Source of the DNA: Enoplosus armatus
Lineage: Eukaryota > Chordata > Actinopteri > Centrarchiformes > Enoplosidae
Assembly (NCBI RefSeq): GCF_043641665.1
Contig: NC_092200.1
Span: forward strand, 13,336,194-13,400,193
Reading direction: 5' to 3'
DNA length: 64,000 nucleotides
The translations under genes were made by a program, and so were the position numbers. The notes beneath the pieces were generated by a model. The model was given only the letters and a program-made list of their open reading frames with translations. It was not told the DNA's origin and searched no databases. Shown piece after piece: positions 11,280 to 20,990 of the stretch (its first letter is position 1; the number at the start of each line of letters is the position of its first letter).

Positions 11280-11720
11280 CGCTGTCTTAGACAACGGTGA
11301 TGACTAAGAGTGTTTTGTGCCAAGCCGCCCCTCCATCCCCCGTCATCAACTTTGTCATCTTTTTCAGTTGACGGCTTTAAAGCGCCTACCTAATCACCCA
11401 CCCATCCCCACCCCCACCCAACTCGTTCTGGACCAAACTCATGTGCGTGCCAAGTGTGCCTCGACATAGCAAGCTGCGTCTTTGTATCAGCCTTACTGAG
11501 GATTTAGCAAAGAACTCGGGGATGCCAGCGCACTTGATGTTGTTACGGAAACACATGTGGATAGTCCATGTGGCAAAGAAACACCGCTGACTTTTGTTTA
11601 CATCTCCGCAGATGCCGTGAGGAACAATGAGGATCTATTAAAACCACATACATGCGAATGTCTGGCATGAATCGGGGAGGATATTTTCAATACTTACTTT
11701 GTGTTTGCTTTTTACCCCCG
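11280..11720. promoter_or_regulatory. Candidate regulatory interval
   Basis: Two unique CpG-keeping stretches (11280-11395 and 11500-11720) flank a C-rich (CCCA)-like run at 11395-11420. A perfect FOX-type TGTTTAC lies at 11595-11601. CCGTC and GACGG arms near 11339 and 11373 could pair weakly. The call is based on motif texture. Confidence 0.3.
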
Positions 11721-12140
11721 CATCTTTTTTAATGATTCCCATGTCTGGCCCCACATAAAGCACTGGAACTACTTTTCTGTTGAAAACCTTAACTGCACAG
11801 TACTATTTAAGGGCATTTAGTGGTTTGTGGCAACTGACTCTAAATTGCAAAAACATTTGCACGGCAATACTCCCTTGCCTCGGAAAGTAGTTTCTAGATC
11901 AGGGTTTTATTGTGTTTGTTGATGACTGCCGTCTTTTTATGTGTTTTGCTCCATTGCTTCACTCCCTGTCCATTTTGGAGGAAAAAACAAAGGAAGCGGG
12001 GAAAAAAACATTCCACTTGTTAATTCGCTGATCTCACCAACAATCGATTGAGATGCGTTTGTCACTGTTACGGCAGATTGAATGGCCCAAAAAAAGAACA
12101 TGGAAGCAGTAAAAGCAAGAAGAGTTTAATCTGAAGTTGT
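11721..12140. other. AT-rich spacer
   Basis: No gene or repeat family recognised. Confidence 0.5.
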
Positions 12141-12146
12141 GAATGA

Positions 12147-12423
12147 CAATATTGATCTGCCTTTTCTAGACAATATTGATTTGCCTTTTCTAGGCAATAA
12201 ATAAATGCTATCGAAAAAATATCAAACCACGGACAGAAGAAAAAGCAAGCACAGACAAAGACATGGAAAAGAGTGAAAGACAGAGGAGAGACAAGAAAAA
12301 CAACATGTTGTGACAGTGTTAGTCCCCATTACCTTTGATTCGGAGTCGCCATCCTGCCCTAAAAATATTGATTTGCCTTTAGAAAAAGCAAATCAATATT
12401 GGTGTGATATTTTTTCGATAGCA
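12147..12423. repeat. Compound tandem and inverted repeat module
   Basis: A 22-bp motif beginning CAATATTGAT occurs at 12147-12168 and 12171-12192 on the plus strand (24-bp period) and at 12380-12401 on the minus strand, with a partial plus copy near 12364-12382. Separately, 24-bp arms at 12206-12229 and 12400-12423 are inverted copies with one mismatch and enclose 170 bp. Within the right side, AATATTGATTTGC and its perfect reverse complement form a 13-bp-stem hairpin (12364-12401). This could be a foldback or MITE-like element or a local template-switch product. No family is recognised. Confidence 0.75.
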
Positions 12424-12749
12424 CATTTGTTTTTGTCAAGAGGAGCGAGTGGATATCAAGGACAAGATTTAGGAACTGTGCACAATATCCTGTGTCGTAC
12501 GTTTGTGTGTGCAAGAGACAGAGATTTCCCCATAGAAACGGCAATTAAATGCTGTTCAACAAGATTTTATTAATCTTAAATAACTGTGATGGTACCCATA
12601 TGAAATAGCATCTACTAAATGTACACTGTGGATTTCCTGGCTTGTCTTACTGTAGATCTAATACAAATGTATCACAGTAAATCAATAAACATTAAATGTT
12701 ACACAAGTCTTTGTTAACGGGCATTAACTTTAATTCTAATGCGCACAAG
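12424..12749. other. AT-rich spacer
   Basis: No frame or motif cluster seen beyond the neighbouring inverted module. Confidence 0.5.
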
Positions 12750-13010
12750 TGTAGAAGCAGAGCTGAGCTCAGTGCAGCCTGCACCAGACGGAAGCTCATC
12801 TCTGTGAGTGAGAGTGGAGGTATTTGCCTTTAGAGGGCCTTGTGGACACATTAAGGCCTATTTGCATGTCCATAACGCCAACAGAGAACCCCATCTCTGC
12901 ACTTAGGCTCAGTGGAGCCGTAGGTTTAAATATTGCAGGGAAGCAGAGCATTGAACGCTGCCTGACTCTTTTACAGAACAAGTAATGAGTCCCCACGATA
13001 GCTTGTTTTG
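12750..13010. promoter_or_regulatory. Candidate element with POU octamer
   Basis: A perfect octamer ATTTGCAT lies at 12860-12867 in unique, GC-balanced sequence with retained CpGs. The region lacks simple repeats. Function is inferred from motif and texture only. Confidence 0.3.
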
Positions 13011-13289
13011 GATGATTTAAAACACTATATTAACTGTCCGCATGAGGTTTCTTTGTAATTCTTCTGTTGAAAGGAATTATTGCCTCTGATAGTTATTTAG
13101 CAACTTGTATATATACATATATAATTCCTCCTATAGGCCTTTTGAAGACAAATGTCTCCAATTACCCATTTTGAAAATTCACAACAGTTTATGATACTAT
13201 ACAAGACTAACCTGTGATATGCTTAACTGATCACAGTGTGGAATCTCTGTCTCTTGTTTACTCAATTATGCAAAATTATGGCCTTTCTT
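13011..13289. other. AT-rich spacer
   Basis: TATATACATATATA-type sequence occurs near 13108-13122. Nothing else was recognised. Confidence 0.5.
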
Positions 13290-13560
13290 GACCATTCGCA
13301 GAGCCCCTCCCCTGTCACTTTTTAGAAAAATGTTACCTTTTTTTCCCCCTTTGTCCCAGCCACCACAATTAAGGGCCACGGCTCTGAATAACAAAACAGG
13401 GGCCCCTCCTTGCAAGGTAGCCTTAGGTTGTGTTTACACTCCAGGACATCAAAGGCATTGCTGAACTTTTCCAAGCCCCTCCTGCTCAGGTAGTAATCCC
13501 AAAGTATAATCTCTTTAAAAACTGTAAAACCCATTAGAGTGACACCATCTAAATCCTCAC
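13290..13560. promoter_or_regulatory. Candidate conserved non-coding element
   Basis: Repeat-free block with a FOX-type TGTTTAC at 13431-13437, a TCF/LEF-type ATCAAAG at 13448-13454, ACAATTAAG near 13366, and GGGGCCCC beside CCTTGCAAGG around 13400-13420. Close spacing of FOX and TCF motifs (17 bp start to start) is typical of developmental enhancers. Conservation was not tested. Confidence 0.4.
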
Positions 13561-14018
13561 AGAAAGAGAGAGAGAGAGCAGGACAGGGAGTAAGAAAGTG
13601 AACTTTTGTGGGCCTCCAAATGGTGACAGATGCCCATCAAGTGGACGAGGAAGAGGAGCGATTGCATGTTTACTCTCAAAATTTCCTGGGATATATTTGC
13701 AATAATTGGCTAGATGGATGGTTGCTTCCTGAGCAAACATGCTATAGGTGGTTTAAACAACATAATGTGTGTTTACAGAAGAGATGTAGTGGTGTTAATT
13801 TGGTCTAACTGACTCTAAAACAACAGCAAAGCCAGTAAAACAAACAGATCTCCTTAGCTGCCCTGCCTTTAGGGGGATTCAAAACATAATTCAAACTCAA
13901 ATAAATATTGTAAAATGTTTGCCACCATCCTATGCATTTGGGCTAGAAGCAACTACCAGTGCAACTTTAACATGATCTTATTGGTTAAATGTTGATCTTT
14001 GCTTTCTTATACCATTCC
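13561..14018. other. Spacer
   Basis: A short GA run lies near 13562-13578. Short frames on both strands look like chance. Confidence 0.5.
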
Positions 14019-14340
14019 AATAATAATAATAATAATAATAATTCTATTTGTATAGCTGTAAGTGCTTTCCTTAGACAGCATAAAAAACAATCACAAATAC
14101 AAAAGAAAAACACAAGATCAGCAAAATACAAGCACACAATTATAAAACATTTTTTCAAATAAATCGTTGAAAAGGTAGAATAATTGAAAATGAATAAAAA
14201 TAAACTTAAAGTCATGGTTGCACAACAGGGCTGCATTATGTGAACAAATAGGACTAGTTGCCAGGCAAAAAGGAAAGTCTGTAAAAATGTGTTTTAAGAC
14301 AGGATTTAAAAGCAGAAACAGTGTCACAGCAGAATACTAA
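14019..14340 (+). mobile_element. Degenerate fish-type interspersed repeat headed by (AAT)n
   Basis: An (AAT)8 run at 14019-14042 is followed by a TCTATTTGTATAGC word, an A-rich middle, and a GTGTTTTAAGACAGGATTTAAAAG-like end near 14288-14310 (spelling abbreviated). Fish genomes hold an abundant repeat with this order of words: a TTTATATAGCNCTTT head and a 'TTTTAAG..GATTTAAAAG' tail. The match is from memory of that pattern and not from a search. The family and true ends are unknown. Confidence 0.4.
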
Positions 14341-14728
14341 GCTGAAGACGCTTGATCAACCTTTGAATAATAATACATGTAATAACCAGTTATTACAATA
14401 GCTGTGCTGAATTACATGTCTCAATAGTTCCTGTCCATAACATTTCCTCCTAAAAAAAAGCATTGAGCTTGTAAACTGCATTTACATGTCGGCTTGGCCT
14501 CGGGTCACAGGCAGATTATGGGTCAAAGAGGTCAGCAGTTTGCACATGGTGGCGTTGAGGTGACACTCGCTTCGTGTCTTCCTGCCGCCCCTCTTGTTAT
14601 GTGCCTCTTTTTCCTTTTCCTTTCTCCCTCCCTCACTTCCTTCTTACTTTTTTCCCTCCTTTCCCTTTTCCTCTCTTTCCCACTCACACATGCACTGAAC
14701 CTAACCTTTACTTCACATTCCCTCTCCA

Positions 14729-14729
<1 letters not shown>
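14341..14729. other. Spacer passing into a CT-rich run
   Basis: Pyrimidine-rich DNA from 14590 to 14690 precedes the CA repeat and generates long low-complexity frames. No gene is supported. Confidence 0.55.

Positions 14730-14783
<54 letters not shown>
14730..14783. repeat. (CA)27 microsatellite
   Basis: Fifty-four uninterrupted bases. The Thr-His and Cys-Val frames read through it are artefacts. Confidence 0.97.
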
Positions 14784-14788
<5 letters not shown>

Positions 14789-15179
14789 TGTCCAATCATC
14801 CACTCCGCATGCAGCAAGAAACTTTCTAAAAGCCATAAATCCTGGGGTGAAGAAATATTCCATTTCTACGGCCCCTTGCTGTGTACCGTCCCCTGGCCCA
14901 GACTCTGCCATGCCATATCACAATCAATTCCATAAGCTAAACTGGGGTGTAAGGTGCTCTATGAAGGTCAGACAACCCACTTTGACTGTCGTCTGAGCGT
15001 GAAGCACTTAGCCTCCACACCATGTCCAAACTAGCTGCCAAGCGAAACCGTAATATACCACCTTCCAGCACTGCAGCTCTCCCCTCGGGTTCACCCAACA
15101 CTGGTCTTTCAATGGCAGACAGTGAAAGCAGATACTCTGTGTGTTTACATATTGATTTTTATTTTGTGTATCATTAAAT
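14784..15179. other. Unique spacer containing a 51-codon frame of uncertain status
   Basis: A plus-strand frame at 15022-15177 starts at an ATG with A at -3 and reads MSKLAAKRNRNIPPSSTAAL, then a Ser/Gly/Pro-rich stretch. Its first 40 residues look more protein-like than most frames here. The last dozen residues look like intron sequence, and no strong donor site follows. No family is recognised, so it is not called as a gene. Confidence 0.3.
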
Positions 15180-15400
15180 TTGACCTTTTTAATGCCAAAC
15201 AATTACAGGATCCAGCAGAATTTCATTCATCAGGGTAAAAGTGCCTTATGCCACGGCAGACTAATGAAATGATTTTAGGTGGGTTAGCGGCTGCTTAAGG
15301 CAGGGTGACCCACCCCATTTATTCAATCGTAAGGGAAACTCTGGGATACGTTATTGCCTTTAGATGAGGAATTAATTTACAAAAGACATTGTTGAATAAT
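15180..15400. promoter_or_regulatory. Candidate conserved non-coding element
   Basis: Repeat-free block with ATTCATTCATCAGGG, CTAATGAAATGATT and GAATTAATTTAC words and retained CpGs. Dense TAAT/ATTA cores in GC-balanced DNA suggest a homeodomain-regulated enhancer. Untested. Confidence 0.4.
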
Positions 15401-15780
15401 AAATGACTGGATAAAATGTGGAGAAGAAATTATTATAAAATTAATTATTTTATTGCAGCTTCTCAAACTTTTAATGTAGCTGTAGTCAAGAGGGAAAACT
15501 CAACAGACCAGAAGCCGATTACAATATTTGGCAAAAGGTCACTTTTTGTTTTTTCCCTTTATCTTTATTATCCCTCCTCATTTTGCCATCCAACCACTAC
15601 ACGTCTCGTATTTATCTTCTTGTCTTTTTTTCCTCCTGCCTTTTTGCTATTTTTCTCTTAACACCTGCCTGTTCTACCTACCTGTCTGCATCTCTTTCCT
15701 ACCATTCTCCCAGGCTGGTCACCCTGCAAAGCACAACTATATGTTATGGAGAGAAGCGCTGTTTCCCTCCATGTTCTTGA
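15401..15780. other. AT-rich then pyrimidine-rich spacer
   Basis: Pyrimidines dominate from 15540 to 15715, giving low-complexity Phe/Leu/Ser frames. No exon is visible. Confidence 0.55.
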
Positions 15781-16060
15781 TTAAACCGCGCCACAGAGGA
15801 AGAGACGCAGAGTATTTTATTTAATGAGCGTGACGAACACAAAGGTGTTCTCGTAAATCATCACATGGTTTACAAACTCAATAAGTAAGGGCTTCCTGCC
15901 TCAGCCAGGCAGGCCAGCGCACACCTAAATTATTAACGAAGCTGGGGGCCCCCAGAGGCACAACTTTGATGATGTTATAAACAGGGGAGAGGACAAGGTG
16001 CCTCCTCAGCAAAAGATTACAGGACCTCCCACCTCCCCCCAAATCCCAGACCCCCATACA
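15781..16060. promoter_or_regulatory. Candidate conserved non-coding element
   Basis: Long unique block with a perfect 14-bp palindrome CTGGGGGCCCCCAG at 15942-15955, AAATTATTAACG near 15928, a TCF/LEF-type CTTTGAT at 15964-15970, and CpGs near 15789, 15805, 15828, 15833, 15852 and 15938. It lies just upstream of a poly(G) run. Among the strongest enhancer-like textures in the window. Confidence 0.45.
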
Positions 16061-16111
16061 CTCCCTCCTAATTACCCACCTCCAATGGTGAGAGGGAGAG
16101 ATAGAGATGGA

Positions 16112-16131
16112 GGGGGGGGGGGGGGGGGGGG
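16112..16131. repeat. Poly(G)20 homopolymer
   Basis: Twenty uninterrupted G residues. G-quadruplex formation is likely, and the exact length is prone to sequencing error. Confidence 0.95.
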
Positions 16132-16309
16132 CATCTAAATAAACTTGACACATTCCTTCCCTCCATATTGCTCTGTAAACTAATTGAGGCTGTACGGCAT
16201 GCTGGTGTTTGTGCATGCAAGTAAGCAACCCAAGTCAAACTTTCTGCACTCATATTAACGAATAAAAATTGCATCTGCATTATTATTTGTATAAATTTTT
16301 TTTTTACAG

Positions 16310-16520
16310 ATCTGTATATATTTATAAGTCATGAATATGCTAATGATGAGTGTGTTCATGCAAATTGCAGTCAGGCACCCAAGATGATCGCACCAAGTTC
16401 CTCTGCCAGAATTTTTTCCCCCTCATAGGATAAATTTGTCTCTGGGCAATACTCCATTTTTAAATCCAAATTCATCAAGCTTTGATAATAGCTGATGCAG
16501 CGTTTCATTGGGTTAGGTCG
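16310..16520. promoter_or_regulatory. Candidate element with paired POU motifs
   Basis: ATGCTAAT at 16337-16344 and the perfect octamer ATGCAAAT at 16358-16365 lie 21 bp apart start to start, about two helical turns. A CTTTGAT TCF/LEF motif lies at 16480-16486. The sequence is repeat-free. This suggests a neural or early-embryonic enhancer, by inference. Confidence 0.45.
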
Positions 16521-17059
16521 GGGGAATAAAATGGTGGAAGAGGATGGGGAGAGGAGAACCGTAGGTGTAAATAGGGAGGAGGAAAACTGTTGGTCAGGAA
16601 ATAAGCTGACCAAGTTGAGGTAATGAGATAATGTGAGGGAAGCTGGCAGACTTTTTACTGTAGATGAGAGATGATGATAGAAATGGAGAGAGAGCATGGA
16701 TGTAGGAAGTGAAAGAAAGAGGGAAGCAATAAAAGAAACAGAAAGATAAATTAAAAATTGGAAACCTTTGTAATAATTACATTTCTTTTTCACGTGTTAA
16801 AACACCTGATGCACACTTTGATAACCAAATTGTGGTTATTTCTGCGCACCACAATGTTACAGAAGTTTCACCCAACACTCAGAAGGACAAAAATGTGTCT
16901 GAAATGATGAAATAATCTGTTTTTCATCCGTCAGTTTCTTGTATTATCTTCCTAAATAAGGCTACCATCTTTGTAGGCCCAGTTGTACCACACTGTTAGT
17001 AAACTCAAAGGCGAGCGTCGAAGTCTCTGGTGAGAACGAGATAGTAAGAGGTATGATTT
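16521..17059. other. Purine-rich then mixed spacer
   Basis: The plus strand is purine-rich from 16530 to 16760 and causes a 140-codon minus-strand low-complexity frame. No gene is supported. Confidence 0.55.
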
Positions 17060-17450
17060 CCCCAGTGCAAATATGCTCCAAATTAAAAACCAAAAGGAGG
17101 TCCCCAGTGTCTTCGCTCTAAATCTGATAGCAAGCCAGATGAATTTGTCATTAAGCAGATAATAACTGTAGCGATTTCAATATGACTGTTGGCCGCAATA
17201 AGGTCCCAAATAATGCTCATGTTTGTGTAAAGATCTATTTTTGTGTCATTTCTGCTCTGTTGGTGAGAGTGACAGTAAAGATGGTGGAGAGAATGATTTG
17301 ATAAGATGCTGTAGATGTGAGTCAAATATGAACACAACAACCTTACATCTTGTAGGTAGAGATAGTTTAGATACAGCACCTTCATCTGAAACCACATTAG
17401 ATGGACTTTTAGGATCAAATTGCACCAAAACCCATTAGGCCATCTCCCCG
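17060..17450. promoter_or_regulatory. Candidate conserved non-coding element
   Basis: Repeat-free block with GTCATTAAG, GATAATAAC and AAATAATGCTCATG homeodomain or POU-like words, and an NFI half-site TTGGC at 17189-17193 beside a CpG. The frames on either strand are not protein-like. Texture strongly resembles developmental enhancers. Confidence 0.45.
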
Positions 17451-18149
17451 AATCTGCAGTCTATTTAGCCATCCTGCTATTTCACTAAAGAAAGGGGGGT
17501 TGGATACCCAATGTTTGTCCTTTCAAAGGTTAAAAAATTGGGTCTTGGTTCTAAATGTATGTGAATCAAGGACTGTAGTCAGCCTATGGCAGAACTTACA
17601 GGAAATCCTCTTTCACAACAAATGTACCTTGCGGTTCGTTGTTTGTTGGGAAATAACGAACACAGACAGATGACTCCAAGTAAATTACAGCTTTTGATGA
17701 CTTAATAACTCGACACTGAACATTGTTGATTCATGAATGTAAAAGGATCCAAGGCTGGAATTTACCTTTAAGGCAGTAAAGCATCAATCACACTGAAGCA
17801 GAATCAGATTTCAGTGTGCTTTTCAGTTTAAAAACTGTGCACAAGTGCTAAACATAAAAACACTTATGGCACACCCAGAAAAAGAGGTTTGTTTTCAGTA
17901 GAAATAATCTGCAAATAAATCGGCAGGACATTCACAATATTAATGACTTATATTTTCACTTGATCTCCTCTCCCTCTTACTGATCTGCTATGTCTCTCTT
18001 CCAATGTCCTCTTTCTCATGAGTACAGATTGGTGAGTGTTGGGGTGGCAACAAGTAAAAACAGAAACACAACAACAGATGTCTAAATAACACTGACACAC
18101 GTGTTGGAAAGAGGATTGGTCTTCCTGACTCTCTTACAAGTCCAGAAAC
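17451..18149. other. AT-rich spacer
   Basis: Nothing recognised. Confidence 0.5.
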
Positions 18150-18500
18150 TGGGAGCGGGTAAAGGCTCTTCGCTCGAACACCGCAGCCATTTTCTCTCCT
18201 GCATCCTCCATCTGTAGGAGTGTGGGGCAGCGGTCCTCACTCGACACAGAGCCATCTGTGAGGGGGGATTCAACCACGCACCAGGCCTCTCGAAAACGCA
18301 CAGAGCGTGCTTTCATATGTCTCTCATCACAGTCAAGCAGAAAATTGACAAAATCGTGTCAAAGACGAGGGAGCTTCCCAACCTCTGGTCTTGAACTGTG
18401 GCCGTGTCGGGGAGGCAGCGTCGAGGAGTCATGGTCACACACGCGGCCTGATCGCTGCATCGCTCTGGAACGCCAAAAAAACACAGACGCCCCAAGGGGG
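18150..18500. promoter_or_regulatory. Small CpG-rich island
   Basis: About 26 CpGs can be counted in roughly 350 bp, close to what base composition predicts, while flanking DNA is strongly CpG-depleted. Vertebrate CpG islands usually mark promoters or poised regulatory elements. A 150-codon plus frame (18222-18674) and a 102-codon minus frame (18313-18621) cross it, but neither resembles a family, and open frames are expected in GC-richer DNA. It could be an unannotated transcript start or an enhancer. Confidence 0.4.
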
Positions 18501-19079
18501 TTTGGTGGCATACGAAAGTCTCTGTCTTTCTGTTCTCCCCTCTCCTTTCTTCTTGAAAATAAGCATGGCTCTTGCATAATGGCATCAGATCAGATGACTG
18601 TCGGTGAAGTAAACATCTCACTCTCTCTTGTACTTTGCGTGTTGCCGCTTTTTCATGCTTTCACACTTTTCTGATTTTCTCAGGCCAAACTGTACTAACT
18701 CCATCCCCTCCTGTGGTTATGTGCTTTAATCGTGATTGAACAATTGCGCTTTGTGTGTGAATGTATGCATATGAATGTGTGTTTTCACATTTGGGGTGTG
18801 TGCGCGTCCATGTGCCCTTTAAGAAGAGGTCTTAGAATGTTTTACATTCTTCGCTAGTTATAATGATGATTTGTAAATGACAGCTAATGTGAGATAATTT
18901 GAGAAAATTAGAGGGATTGGGGAGAACGGGGTTCTCAAAAGCTCTGTTGTCCTACTTTAACACTTGTCTCTGCTTTCTGGGGTGCACGTTACAAAAGTTA
19001 TGATTAACCCCGCAAAGCGCATCCTCAACTCAAGATGTACAATCCCACTACAATAAGTCATCTGTTGAATTCTAAAATG
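18501..19079. other. Spacer
   Basis: CT-rich at 18525-18555 and otherwise AT-rich. No feature seen. Confidence 0.5.
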
Positions 19080-19340
19080 AGGCTGATGACACAGATGCCA
19101 AAGTATGCACTCTGAGAGGGAAGTGATGTCACCGCTGCCTACTAAAACTGTATCTGTTCAAATCAAATTAGATCTACGGCGCCCTGGCACATTCAATTAC
19201 CCGAAATACCACCAAAGACTCTGCCATGATTCTGACATCTGCAAGAATAAATGGAGCGCTAACAAAGTCTCTCACACTGAGAGCGAGTTGGGCAAGTAGA
19301 CTTCCTGTCTGAACGGAGCGGCAGACGGTTTCTTCATCAT
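19080..19340. promoter_or_regulatory. Candidate conserved non-coding element
   Basis: Repeat-free block with GTGATGTCACCGC, CAAATCAAATTAG and CATTCAATTACCC words and retained CpGs (near 19131, 19179, 19202, 19257, 19284, 19315 and 19320). Enhancer-like texture, untested. Confidence 0.4.
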
Positions 19341-19619
19341 TGTCTGGGTCTCAGCAACTGTACATGCCATGGATATGATGATAGCGTTTAAAAAAAAAAA
19401 ACAGAATGAAAAAAAATAGTTTCCTTGTCTGTTCGCTCTAACATTTTTAATTGCATAAGATATATTTTTCTCATCTATTCTACACATATTATCCAAAGCC
19501 AACATAGGGCAAAAAGCTGAAACACTGACATTGATTCAAAAGACAAATATCTCTTCTTGTTCTACTTAACCACAAAAAGCCAATGACATCAGAAGTCAAA
19601 TCTGTCCCTCGATCGTCTC
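19341..19619. other. AT-rich spacer
   Basis: A(12) lies at 19390-19401. Nothing else was recognised. Confidence 0.5.
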
Positions 19620-19812
19620 TATCAGTTGATGCAGTGATCAGTTGTTGTCATTGTGGCTGACTTGACGCTGTGTACCTTGGACAGGGTTAGGTGTTGGGGC
19701 TCCACAGCCATAATTAGCTTGCCATCCAGGGGAAAGTTAATATTTCTCACGTTGAAGTGAAGCTTATTGGTTTCCTGGACAGGCTGTAATGGATAACCCA
19801 ATGAGGCCAGCG
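19620..19812. promoter_or_regulatory. Candidate conserved non-coding element
   Basis: TAATTA at 19711-19716, TTATTGG (inverted CCAAT) near 19766 and AAGTTAATATTTC near 19734 lie in unique sequence directly abutting the (CA)14 repeat. Confidence 0.35.
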
Positions 19813-19814
19813 TG

Positions 19815-19842
19815 CACACACACACACACACACACACACACA
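19815..19842. repeat. (CA)14 microsatellite
   Basis: Uninterrupted CA run. Confidence 0.95.
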
Positions 19843-20522
19843 AGCAAACAGCAGCACCAAATGAAAACACAAACACATACGTCCACTCCCCGGGAGGCCT
19901 ACAGACAGACAGACAGTGACACACAAATCTATCCCCATTCCCTACATGACAGACCAGGCTGGCTGGCTGAGCAGCTGCCTGATCAATAGTCATCAGTGAC
20001 CTCGTCCACTTGGCCGTCACTTAAACCACAACTGTAAGACACAAATTCAGCAAATTTCTACACCCTCTGAATGTGTGTTTGGTATAGACTACACATAGTT
20101 CTATTTGTACACAAGTTTTAAAATCTAAATACAGTGTTGCATGTGTTGCTTTTTCAGGCCTAATGCATGAATCTTAATGAAATCAAATGTGTGTGTGCTT
20201 GTATGTGATTGCACATCACAAGTATTGCTAAATATGCTTTTTTTTTACAGCAAAACTAACAGGGTGTCAAAACACAGTAATCAATGGTTTGCTTGGGTCA
20301 CTGATTAATTTTCACATATGCCAATCAAAATGTAATTATTCATATTTTACAGTTATTGCATGGACAGTCAGGCACGCATGGAACGCACCAACTGCTCAGT
20401 CAACTAGACACTTTTTGAGACTGGTTTACTAATTTAATCATTGTACACTTTCCATGGTCGACCAAATAAAGATTCAAATGATCCAAAATGCTGCTATAAT
20501 TCCTATATACATATACAGTTTT
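19843..20522. other. AT-rich spacer
   Basis: Nothing recognised. Confidence 0.5.
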
Positions 20523-20526
20523 ATCT

Positions 20527-20557
<31 letters not shown>

Positions 20558-20575
20558 TATATACATATATATATG
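20523..20575. repeat. (ATCT AT)n and (TA)n low-complexity repeat
   Basis: TATC-type units pass into a pure TA alternation and then TATG. Confidence 0.9.
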
Positions 20576-20859
20576 TGTGCAATATGTGTCAAGTGAACTG
20601 TTGCATATCTCCAATATATTTATGGGAAAAAAAAGATTAAAGAAATAATCACAAATCCTGCTCAAAATAAGCACTTAATTGATCTTTGAAAAGCAACAGG
20701 CAGCAGGGACCCAGGGAGCTAGCTGTGGCACCACAACAACAACAACAAACAAATGTTTGCTGATAAATAAAACATATTCAATCAAAGCATAAATGCTAAT
20801 GAAAAGAGAACCTGCAATCACACGAGCTAAACGTGTGAGCTCTGGCACACACAAAGTGT
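20576..20859. other. AT-rich spacer
   Basis: A short (CAA)5 run lies near 20734-20748. No other feature. Confidence 0.5.
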
Positions 20860-20990
20860 GAGAGAGAGGTGTTAATTGCTGTGCTAATTAGGTCCTGATT
20901 GCATTGCTGTTGTTTTGCACTTGCAGGTGATTAAAATTTCAACAGAGCACATTATTTGGCACTGTTAACAGGTGCCAAGCTCGGCACACA
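20860..20990. promoter_or_regulatory. Candidate conserved element with long palindrome
   Basis: GCTAATTAGG near 20883, GTGATTAAAATTTC near 20927, and a near-perfect 23-bp palindrome at 20956-20978 (TTGGCAC, TGTTAACA, one extra G, GTGCCAA) lie together in unique DNA. TTGGC/GCCAA ends are NFI half-sites, and TGTTAACA is itself a palindrome related to HNF1 half-sites. Confidence 0.45.

Noticed and set aside
14532..14996. Frames with Thr-His or Cys-Val repeats, up to 140 codons
   Set aside because: Translation of the (CA)27 repeat and adjoining CT-rich run.
18222..18674. 150-codon plus-strand frame
   Set aside because: Lies in a CpG-rich patch where long chance frames are expected. No family resemblance, and a 102-codon minus frame overlaps it.
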